A DNA stretch of 64,000 bases, taken from contig NZ_JAJFZL010000001.1 in the NCBI RefSeq assembly GCF_020733635.1, positions 2,790,001 through 2,854,000 of the forward strand, in the 5' to 3' direction. How positions within the stretch are numbered: the first letter of the stretch is position 1; each line of letters starts with the position of its first letter. Below, one piece after another: positions 58,312 through 64,000 of this stretch. The translations under genes were made by a program, and so were the position numbers. The DNA is from Nocardia spumae (GTDB taxonomy: Bacteria > Actinomycetota > Actinomycetes > Mycobacteriales > Mycobacteriaceae). Below the pieces are notes generated by a model that saw only the letters and a list, made by a program, of their open reading frames with translations, was not told where the DNA came from and searched no databases.

Positions 58312-59091
58312 TCAGAAGGTGAACTGGTCTCCGTAGGCCGTGGTCTGGACCAAACCGCTCGCGGTCGAAACCGAGGCGGAGACGAAAGGCACGGCGGATA
58401 CCGGGGACGCGCACTGGGAGACGTTGAGCGCGGCGTTGTTGAAGGCGAGGTGGAACGGGAAGGTGGTGTTGCCGTCCAGCGTCGCGGTCGCGGTCGTCGC
58501 CGTGGTGACCTCGCCGGGGCCCAGATTTCCTTCCAGCGCTTCGCCGAGTCCCAGAGCGCCGCCGATACTGGGTCCGAGGCTGAAATCGGGCGGAGTCACG
58601 CTGCCGCTCGGCGGCGCTGTGGTGGTGGTCGTCGTGGTCGTGGTGGAACGACTCCGCCCGCCCGGGAAGGCGCCGACGCCCGGTGGGGCGACATCGGCAC
58701 TGGGCGGAGTGAAGGTCGGGGAGATGCTGAGATCGAGTTCCTGGTTGGGTTCGATGCCGACACTGACTCCGCCGGCCACACTGATGCCGCAGCCCAGGAT
58801 GAAGCCCGCGACGGCCTGGCCGGAGGACACCGCGCCTCCGTCCACAGTGACAGAGTAATTTCCCGACACCTGCGTCGCGTGCGAGAACGTCATGAGGTAA
58901 TTCGGTGTGCGGTCGCCGGGCGGGGTGACTCCGATATTGTCGACCGACGCCGTCAGATGAAGACCCGAGCCGGAAACGTCCCCGCCGGGCGGTTGTGCCC
59001 GGCCCAATCCGGTATTACCGGCCCATACGGCCGATCCGGCCAAAGCCGCTACGGCTGCACCTGTCACGGCGACGATAAGTGGACGTCGCAT
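58312..59091 (-). CDS. MspA-family porin-like protein
   Basis: A 259-residue exported protein with a signal peptide (about 1-27, IVAVTGAAVAALAGSAVWA). The mature part is beta-rich: VSGSGLHLTASVDNIGVTPP, TFSHATQVSGNYSVTV, VAGFILGCGISVAGGVSVGI and a C-terminal SASVSTASGLVQTTAYGDQF. This fits MspA-type mycomembrane porins and the Nocardia channel proteins. A Thr-rich linker (nine threonines near residue 155) encoded by repeated ACC/ACG codons interrupts the middle. The ATG at 59091 has AGGAT upstream. It probably forms a pore in the outer membrane, but pore function is not proven for this branch. Confidence 0.8.
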   Translation of the reverse strand: MRRPLIVAVTGAAVAALAGSAVWAGNTGLGRAQPPGGDVSGSGLHLTASVDNIGVTPPGDRTPNYLMTFSHATQVSGNYSVTVDGGAVSSGQAVAGFILGCGISVAGGVSVGIEPNQELDLSISPTFTPPSADVAPPGVGAFPGGRSRSTTTTTTTTTAPPSGSVTPPDFSLGPSIGGALGLGEALEGNLGPGEVTTATTATATLDGNTTFPFHLAFNNAALNVSQCASPVSAVPFVSASVSTASGLVQTTAYGDQFTF

Positions 59092-59209
59092 AGCTCGATC
59101 CTGTCTCGAAGCGGACGTGCTGGACTCGATAACGCGAAAGCGGATCCAGATAGCTGACGAACGGCAAGCATAACGGTGATATCGCGGCGGGCAGCGTCGC
59201 TGCGATGCG

Positions 59210-59251
59210 TGTGTCGACCAGGGATTCGAATTCGAATCCCTGGTCGACACA
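59210..59251. repeat. 42-bp perfect palindrome
   Basis: The 21-base arm TGTGTCGACCAGGGATTCGAA (59210-59230; one base longer than quoted motifs, so shown here as TGTGTCGACCA plus GGGATTCGAA) is followed directly by its exact reverse complement (59231-59251). The centre is an EcoRI-like GAATTC. It lies 9 bases after the stop of the Pro/Ala-tailed membrane protein gene and upstream of the porin gene. It may be a terminator hairpin (without U-tract), an operator or a replication/recombination site. Confidence 0.85.
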
Positions 59252-59259
59252 AATCCGAC

Positions 59260-60222
59260 TTATCCGGCGAGCGTGCGTTCCGGCCGCTGTGAATAGGTGT
59301 GCGCGGAGATCTCGCCCGCGGGGATCACGATGCGCCAGCTCGGTTGTTTCGGGGCCGGGAACGGCGGCGGTTCGGGCGCGGGCTCGTGCAGTTCCGGTGC
59401 GGGGACGGGCACGACGGGGATCGGCGGGATCACCGGCGCGGGTGCGGGCATCTGCGCCGGCGCGGCGGGCATCGGTTGTGGTGCGGCGGCGGACATCGGT
59501 TGTGGTGCGGCGGCGGGCATCGGCGGCGGTGCCGTCTCGACGAGTTGCGCGACCGGCGGCGGGGGAGTCTGCGCGACGGGGCGGGCCGCCGCGGCGGTGG
59601 GCAGATGGTGCGCCAGGGCACTCACCGCCGCGCCGAAAGCGGTGATGCCGGCGAGGAGGGCCGCGATATCGAGATGCGCGCCGGCCAGTTGATGGGCGCT
59701 GTGCGCGCCACCGAACAGGTTGCGGAAGAGGCCGGACAGACCGCTGTCGTAGTCGACCGCGGCACGCAGGTCGGCCTCCTTGTCGTTGAGGTACAGCACA
59801 TTCGCGAGGACGAAGATCGCGACCGCGGCTCCCGCGACGGCGGTGGCGTGCGCGAAGACGGCGGCGCGGGTCCGCAGATACGCGCCCGCCGCGAAGATCG
59901 CCGCCAGCACGGCGACACAGGTCAGCACCGCCCAGGTGCCGCTGATATCGACACTGCGCACGCCGGAACCGTCCCAGCTCTCCTGCGTTCCGGTGACGCC
60001 GTCCACCCTGCCGAAGGCGTCGGAGCGGATCGTCCCGGCGCGTCCCGACGCCGACAACCACGGCTGGAACAACAGGATGAGAGTGGCGGCGCTCAGCGCG
60101 GCGCAGGTCAGGTACCCCCATAGTGGGCGGCGGTCACCCGGTGGCGCCGGTAGCGCGCCGCGTGGCGGCTCGGTGCCTTCGGTGCGTGGGTGAACATCGG
60201 TCCAAGGGGTTCGGGTAGCCAT
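59260..60222 (-). CDS. membrane protein with Pro/Ala-rich tail
   Basis: A 320-residue protein from ATG 60222 (MATRTPWTDVHPRTEG). Four hydrophobic segments are visible: YLTCAALSAATLILLFQPWL, WAVLTCVAVLAAIFAAGAYL, HATAVAGAAVAIFVLANVLY and LDIAALLAGITAFGAAVSAL. After about residue 205 comes a long Pro/Ala/Met-rich tail with tandem PQPM(S/P)AAA units, ending in a short conserved-looking WRIVIPAGEISAHTYSQ. The tail may span the peptidoglycan or be a flexible linker. The family is unknown. GGAG is only 3 bases from the ATG, so the start is uncertain. Confidence 0.65.
   Translation of the reverse strand: MATRTPWTDVHPRTEGTEPPRGALPAPPGDRRPLWGYLTCAALSAATLILLFQPWLSASGRAGTIRSDAFGRVDGVTGTQESWDGSGVRSVDISGTWAVLTCVAVLAAIFAAGAYLRTRAAVFAHATAVAGAAVAIFVLANVLYLNDKEADLRAAVDYDSGLSGLFRNLFGGAHSAHQLAGAHLDIAALLAGITAFGAAVSALAHHLPTAAAARPVAQTPPPPVAQLVETAPPPMPAAAPQPMSAAAPQPMPAAPAQMPAPAPVIPPIPVVPVPAPELHEPAPEPPPFPAPKQPSWRIVIPAGEISAHTYSQRPERTLAG
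59468..59528 (-). repeat. 24-bp tandem repeat in the Pro/Ala tail
   Basis: The sequence ATCGGTTGTGGTGCGGCGGC starts at 59471 and recurs at 59495 (period 24), with a partial third copy at 59519. It encodes the 8-residue unit AAPQPM(S/P)A. Such in-frame repeats may vary in number between strains. Confidence 0.75.
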
Positions 60223-60606
60223 TACTCCGGGTCTGTCTGTTACCGCGATGCCGAAACCGTTGCGGCCGGCACGGTGTGATGAGTCGAGTACGTCGGCGAC
60301 TGCGCTGTGCGTCGACGAAAAATCACGGTAGAACCGCTCTGCGCGCAGGGCCACCAGACCTCCCACGCATGGATGGGGCTCAGGTCACAACGCGATTCTC
60401 CCGGCCGCGTGACGCCGTCGGCGGCCGCGCGAAAAGTATTGTCCTGGAACGGAGTTGGATGGACCCGGCGGGATCCGGTGGGAACGCGAGGCCGGTCGGC
60501 GGCGGCGGGAATCGTGACCGGGCCAACACCGCGCACGGGCTCCGATGTCGCGGCCGCGCATGGTGGCGGGCGCGTCACGGGCGTCGTGGCCCCCCGGATT
60601 CGGGAT
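60223..60606. other. intergenic region between the VOC and Pro/Ala-tailed genes
   Basis: About 380 bases. No gene, repeat or named motif is recognised. It presumably contains the end of the VOC/SDR transcript and the promoter of the next minus-strand gene. Confidence 0.4.
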
Positions 60607-61098
60607 TCAGTGCGCGTGATCCTTGACGTAACGGTAGAACTCGCGCATCTGGGGGCCGATCTCCGCGATCTCGATATAGGGAACTCCCGCGGCGGCGCCG
60701 TCGATGTAGGCGTAGCGCATCGTGTCACCGACGGCTCCGTTCTGGATCACCGGCAGACCACCGGCGGCGGCCTCCGATATCGCGGCATCGAAATCCGATG
60801 GTTCGAAACACACGTGGTGCAGGCCGGGGCCGCTGCGGTCGAGGAACTCGGTGTAGATGCTCGTGCCCCGCACGGGCTGGATGAGTTCCAGTTGCATATC
60901 CGCCAGATACGACAGCGAGATGTGGGCGGTGAAATCCGCGGGTTCACCGCGATATCGGCACGAGTGCGGGCCGAAGTGGGTGTCGGGCAGGCGTGTCCAG
61001 CTGCCGGCGCCGAACTGGGCGCTCAGCAATCGCTCGGTGGCCTCGATATCGGCACCGACCCAAGCGATCTGGGTGATCGGCCCGTAGTCGACGGCCAT
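60607..61098 (-). CDS. VOC-family (glyoxalase-fold) protein
   Basis: A 163-residue VOC protein with two beta-alpha-beta-beta-beta units: ITQIAWVGADIEATERLLSA, MQLELIQPVRGTSIYTEF, GPGLHHVCFEPSDFDAAI and GVPYIEIAEIGPQMREFYRY. The metal-binding His/Glu positions fit HHVCF and YIEI plus an N-terminal partner. Members are dioxygenases, isomerases or lyases; the substrate is unknown. Its ATG overlaps the SDR stop by one base (TGATG), so the pair is coupled and may act on the same compound. Confidence 0.88.
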   Translation of the reverse strand: MAVDYGPITQIAWVGADIEATERLLSAQFGAGSWTRLPDTHFGPHSCRYRGEPADFTAHISLSYLADMQLELIQPVRGTSIYTEFLDRSGPGLHHVCFEPSDFDAAISEAAAGGLPVIQNGAVGDTMRYAYIDGAAAGVPYIEIAEIGPQMREFYRYVKDHAH

Positions 61099-61838
61099 CA
61101 GCCGGCGGTCTTGCCGTTGTCGGCCGTGTAGACGGCGCCGTGGACCGCGGTGGCATCGTCGCCGGCGAGAAATGCGACCACCTTCGCCACATCGGCCGGA
61201 TCGCTGATGCCACGGGGTGAGGCCGTGCGCATGACGAGGTTGACGTCGGCGCCCTCGGGCAGGGTGAAATCGGTGATCTGCGGGGTCAGCATGCCGCCCG
61301 GGCAGACGGCGTTGACACGCAGCCGATCGGCGGTGAATTCGACCGCCAGTGCGCGGGTCAGGCCGACGAGGCCGTGTTTGGCCGCGCAGTAGCCCGCCGA
61401 GTACGCCTGACCCTCGAGTCCGGCGATGGATGCCACGTTCACGATGTTGCCGCCGACCTCGAGCAGCCGTGGAAGCGCGGCGCGGCAGAGGTGGAACGGG
61501 CCGTGCAGATTCACCGCGAGGTCGTGCTCCCAGTCCGCATCGGTCATCTCGCGGGTGTGGCGCATCCGGTGGAAGCCCGCGACGTTGATCAGGGCGTCGA
61601 GCCGGCCGAAGGTCTCGACGCATTGGGCGACCACCGACCGGCAGGCGTCGGCGGTGGAGATGTCGGCGACGGTGAACCGGCCGCCGGGGGTCGCGGCGAA
61701 GGTCGCGGCCAGTCGCCGCTCGTCGCGCGCGACACCGAACACCGAGGCGCCGCGCTGGGCCAGCAGTTTCGCCACCTCGGCGCCGAGTCCGGACGATGCC
61801 CCCGTCACCAACGCCACTTTTCCCGACATATTGCTCAT
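61098..61838 (-). CDS. short-chain dehydrogenase/reductase
   Basis: A 246-residue classical SDR: cofactor motif TGASSGLG (12-19), NVAGF (NAG-type, about 85-89), catalytic Ser137 (VNVASIAGLEG) and Tyr150-Lys154 (YCAAK). AVCPGGMLTPQITDF follows. An Arg after strand 2 (GVARDERRL) suggests NADP(H). The ATG at 61838 has AGGAG 6 bases upstream. The operon partner is the VOC protein, and a TetR gene is divergent, so these three probably form one regulated catabolic or modification unit. Confidence 0.91.
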   Translation of the reverse strand: MSNMSGKVALVTGASSGLGAEVAKLLAQRGASVFGVARDERRLAATFAATPGGRFTVADISTADACRSVVAQCVETFGRLDALINVAGFHRMRHTREMTDADWEHDLAVNLHGPFHLCRAALPRLLEVGGNIVNVASIAGLEGQAYSAGYCAAKHGLVGLTRALAVEFTADRLRVNAVCPGGMLTPQITDFTLPEGADVNLVMRTASPRGISDPADVAKVVAFLAGDDATAVHGAVYTADNGKTAG

Positions 61839-61966
61839 TGCGACTCCTGTCCGGCGACACCTTCGGCGTTCGGGGAACGCGCGGTCGTCCGGTCACGTTA
61901 AGCGAACTGATTTAACCGATCAAGGTAGTCGACTGGTTTCGGCAGTCGTCGTGTTTCAATGGTTTC
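61839..61966. promoter_or_regulatory. divergent promoter region SDR/TetR
   Basis: This 128-base gap is AT-richer than its surroundings near 61895-61925 (ACTGATTTAACCGATCAAGG) and contains CGACTG (61930-61935) and CAGTCG (61943-61948), a 6-bp inverted repeat with a 7-base spacer 18 bases before the TetR start. It is a plausible TetR operator. Confidence 0.4.
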
Positions 61967-62593
61967 GTGAGCGACCATGTCCGCCCGCACGATTCACGTG
62001 AACGGCTGCTGCTCGCCGCCGAGCAGTTGTACGCCGAACGCGGTCCCGGCGTCTCCCTGCGCGATATCGCGGTGGCGGCGGGCCAGCGCAACAACTCGGC
62101 GGTCAACTACTACTTCGGATCTCGCGACGGTCTGGTGGAATTCGTGGTCGATCGGCGCACCACCGCCATGGAGGACAAGCGCACGCTACTGCTGGCCGCC
62201 GCCACCGGAACCGACCCCGATCTGCCCGCACTCGTGCGCATCCTGGTCGAGCCGATGTTGACCGTCCCCTACGAGCAGGGCTCGACCCACTACGCCCGGT
62301 TTCTGGAACAGGTCCGGGCTCATCCGGTGATCGTCGATTGGCTGCGTGGTGATCGGCAGTGGTCGGCGACCAAGAAGGTCACCGATCTCATCGCTCGCCA
62401 CCTCGACCATCTGCCGGCGCGGGCGCGGGGCCGGCGCATCGCGGCCACCAGCACGGTGCTGTTCGCCCTCGCGGCCGATCGTGAGCGTGCCGTGGCCGCC
62501 GGCCGGTCGGCCCTGAGCGCCGACGAGATCGTCGCGATTCTCATCGGCGCGCTACGAGCCGATGTCGCGACGGTGCGGCCGAGCCGGGGCTGA
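61967..62593 (+). CDS. TetR-family transcriptional regulator
   Basis: A 208-residue regulator with the TetR DNA-binding domain at about 9-55: SRERLLLAAEQLYAERGPGV, SLRDIAVAAGQRNNSAVNYY, FGSRDGLVEFVVDRR. The NNSAVNYYFGS recognition segment is typical of one subgroup in mycolata. The C-terminal domain is helical (LLTVPYEQGSTHYARFLEQ-type region). The start is GTG 61967. It is divergent from the SDR/VOC operon and probably represses it; the ligand is unknown. Confidence 0.9.
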   Translation: MSDHVRPHDSRERLLLAAEQLYAERGPGVSLRDIAVAAGQRNNSAVNYYFGSRDGLVEFVVDRRTTAMEDKRTLLLAAATGTDPDLPALVRILVEPMLTVPYEQGSTHYARFLEQVRAHPVIVDWLRGDRQWSATKKVTDLIARHLDHLPARARGRRIAATSTVLFALAADRERAVAAGRSALSADEIVAILIGALRADVATVRPSRG

Positions 62594-62598
62594 GCGGC

Positions 62599-63336
62599 TC
62601 ACCGCGTGGTGATCCCGAACCGGGACAACAGCGCGGGGATCTTGGAGGCGGCCATCAGGGTGCGGAACTGCCAGCTGTCGTCGCGGGGCAGAATGCCGCC
62701 GCGCTGGGTCGCGTCGAGGAAATCGTAGAGAGTTTCGCCCTCCTCCATCAGCCCGTCGGCGTTGAAGTGGTAGCGGTCCACGGCGGGGCATTGGATGAAG
62801 CGGCCGTTGCCGTGGATCACCGGCGCGGATTCGTCGTACGGGTACAGCCGCAGCGGACCGGTCCAGTGCCCGCTGCCGATGTACCGAATGACGGTGCGCA
62901 CGTTGCCTTCCGGCGTCACATCCAGATACACCTGATTCGGCAGCGGGTCGTAGCGCCAGTCGGGGATCGCGTCGAAGAACGCGAAGTTGTATTTCACGAA
63001 TTCGTCGATGCCGACGATGGTGCGGCCGAAGGTCGTCACATCGGTGTAGCGCACGTCCTGGGCGTACAGCTCGTCGTTGACGCTCATATCCCGTACCAGG
63101 AAGCTCCACCAGTACTTCTTGGCCCACTGCATCACCCAGCTCAGATCGACGCCGAGCTTGCCGTAGGCCTCCAGCTTGCGTTCGAACTCCCCGAACCACT
63201 GCAGGGTGCCGGCCTGCAGCTCCGCCTCCGGGATCGCGCGGATCGGCACGGAGCGATTGGAGTTCAGTAACTCCGGCGCCGGTTTCGACAGCCGCGGCTG
63301 CCGCAGAGCCTGCTGAAACTGTTCCTCATCGAACAT
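62599..63336 (-). CDS. NTF2-like/SnoaL-type protein
   Basis: A 245-residue protein from ATG 63336 with AAAGGG upstream. The central part has an NTF2-like look: DLSWVMQWAKKYWWSFLVRD, MSVNDELYAQDVRYTDVTTF, DEFVKYNFAFFDAIPDWRYD and VIRYIGSGHWTGPLRLYPYD. The N-terminal 60 residues are an extension. SnoaL-type proteins are cyclases, hydratases or steroid-modifying enzymes; the substrate is unknown. It is divergent from a TetR gene, with strong palindromes between, and so is probably regulated by it. Confidence 0.78.
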   Translation of the reverse strand: MFDEEQFQQALRQPRLSKPAPELLNSNRSVPIRAIPEAELQAGTLQWFGEFERKLEAYGKLGVDLSWVMQWAKKYWWSFLVRDMSVNDELYAQDVRYTDVTTFGRTIVGIDEFVKYNFAFFDAIPDWRYDPLPNQVYLDVTPEGNVRTVIRYIGSGHWTGPLRLYPYDESAPVIHGNGRFIQCPAVDRYHFNADGLMEEGETLYDFLDATQRGGILPRDDSWQFRTLMAASKIPALLSRFGITTR

Positions 63337-63361
63337 GGAAGACCCTTTCACCGCGACGAAA

Positions 63362-63382
63362 GCGCGACCGGCACGGTCGCGC
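63362..63382 (-). promoter_or_regulatory. hairpin in the leader of the NTF2-like gene
   Basis: GCGCGACCG and CGGTCGCGC form a perfect 9-bp stem around GCA, 26 bases before the ATG at 63336. It could be an operator half or an RNA hairpin that affects expression. Confidence 0.5.
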
Positions 63383-63393
63383 GAGTTCGAAGG

Positions 63394-63409
63394 TGAATCA
63401 TATGATTCA
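63394..63409. promoter_or_regulatory. 16-bp palindromic operator for the divergent TetR gene
   Basis: TGAATCATATGATTCA is a perfect palindrome in an AT-rich patch. A degenerate second copy (GAATCACATGATG, 63414-63426) follows. It sits between the NTF2-like gene and the TetR gene, 55 bases before the TetR start, so it is the likely TetR binding site. Confidence 0.65.
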
Positions 63410-63463
63410 TGTAGAATCACATGATGTCAATATCTGGATGGAGTGGGGTGCGAGGATGACACC

Positions 63464-64000
63464 GTGACCGCCGCATCCAAACTCTGGCGGGGCCAGACGC
63501 TGCAGGATCGATCCGAGGAACGCCGGGAGCAACTGCTCGACTGCGCGTTCGATCTGCTGGGCACCGCTGGTGCCGGCGCGGTCACCATGCGCGCGGTGGT
63601 GCGCCGGGCCAATCTGAGCCCGCGCTACTTCTACGAGAGTTTCGACAACCGCGAGGTTTTGATCATCGCGGTATACGACCGCGTCGAGGCCGGCCTGCGT
63701 GATCGGCTCGCGGCCATCGCGCCGGGCTGCGATCCGCACGCCGCCATCCGGGCCGCGCTGGAAACCTGCGCCGATTTCTTCGACGAGGACCCTCGCCGGG
63801 CGCGAGTGCTGCTGCGGGAATCGCTGGCCGACGACGATCTGCGCCGCCACATCACCCAGCGCGCCCCCGCTGTGATCCGCGCGCTGGCGCCGCTGCTCGG
63901 TGCGGGGGCCGACCGTCTGTTCGCCAGCAGCGACGCGACCCTGGCCACGATCGGCACCGCGCTGGCCGGGGCGCTCACCTCGGTCTATCTGGAATGGACG
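63464..64000 (+). CDS. TetR-family transcriptional regulator, N-terminal part (runs off right edge)
   Basis: A frame open from GTG 63464 to the right edge (179 codons) with GAGG upstream. The DNA-binding domain is clear: SEERREQLLDCAFDLLGTAG, AVTMRAVVRRANLSPRYFYE, SFDNREVLIIAVYDRV. The C-terminal ligand-binding domain begins after about residue 70 and is incomplete here. It is divergent from the NTF2-like gene across two palindromic sites and probably represses it and itself. Confidence 0.9.
   Translation, partial: MTAASKLWRGQTLQDRSEERREQLLDCAFDLLGTAGAGAVTMRAVVRRANLSPRYFYESFDNREVLIIAVYDRVEAGLRDRLAAIAPGCDPHAAIRAALETCADFFDEDPRRARVLLRESLADDDLRRHITQRAPAVIRALAPLLGAGADRLFASSDATLATIGTALAGALTSVYLEWT

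Noticed and set aside
59231..59251. tRNA T-arm-like sequence in the palindrome
   Set aside because: TTCGAATCCC resembles a T-loop, but no acceptor stem, anticodon arm or CCA end is present, so there is no tRNA gene.
1..64000. CRISPR array, rRNA, tRNA or prophage
   Set aside because: No regularly spaced repeats, no ribosomal RNA sequence, no complete tRNA fold and no phage structural genes were seen; the only mobile trace is the IS21 remnant.

Overview
The window is high-GC actinobacterial chromosome, most likely Nocardia or a close mycolic-acid relative such as Rhodococcus. Pointers are an Lsr2 nucleoid protein, an antigen-85-type mycolyltransferase/esterase, a DesA3-like acyl desaturase, a double-length FadE6-like acyl-CoA dehydrogenase, an MspA-type porin, a UbiA enzyme of the decaprenyl-phosphate phosphoribosyltransferase type, KstR-like operators, and frequent GTG/TTG starts. 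The taxon is inferred from gene content; no rRNA or tRNA gene was seen.

Layout. 1-1.3 kb: the edge of an unknown gene and a decayed IS21-type istA/istB pair. 1.6-6.4 kb: an NTF2-like protein, a secreted DUF5995 protein, a RibD-type reductase, an MFS exporter and a membrane protein. 6.7-11.1 kb: a FadE6-like enzyme behind a KstR-type box, and a P450/TetR divergent pair. 11.4-17.5 kb: a GH15 hydrolase, an FAD monooxygenase, ilvD, two small membrane proteins and a broken DUF4186 gene. 17.5-30 kb: a membrane Ser/Thr kinase, a nucleotidyltransferase, the desaturase, the mycolyltransferase, a guanidinium exporter under a guanidine-III riboswitch, an SDR, a run of small membrane proteins, a DUF389 protein and a methyltransferase. 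Two 28-31 residue hydrophobic micro-ORFs here each have their own hairpin terminator.

30-36.6 kb: a SnoaL/HxlR pair behind a perfect operator palindrome, an EF-G-like G domain that has lost its GTP-binding motifs, a KstR-boxed DUF35/thiolase pair (sterol side-chain type), a serine hydrolase, an AraC regulator and a secreted alpha/beta hydrolase. 36.6-43.1 kb: a tightly overlapping four-gene operon (BcsB-like protein, exosortase-like membrane protein, processive GT2 synthase, GT-C-like protein) that looks like an exopolysaccharide machine. 43.5-44.4 kb: the UbiA-type prenyltransferase.

44.5-50.8 kb: a pyruvate (or 2-oxoacid) dehydrogenase operon, E3-E1alpha-E1beta-E2, with a PucR regulator upstream. 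50.9-53.5 kb: lsr2, a MarR regulator, a ferric-reductase-like flavoprotein and a 28-residue membrane peptide. 53.7-59.1 kb: an old yellow enzyme, a sulfatase with its formylglycine-generating enzyme, and an MspA-type porin. 59.2-64 kb: a 42-bp perfect palindrome, a Pro/Ala-tailed membrane protein, a VOC/SDR pair with a divergent TetR gene, and an NTF2-like protein divergent from a TetR gene that runs off the right end.

The strongest candidates for something undescribed are the two micro-ORF transcription units, the GTP-binding-deficient EF-G paralogue, and the coupled exopolysaccharide operon whose exosortase-like member lacks the usual active-site motif.
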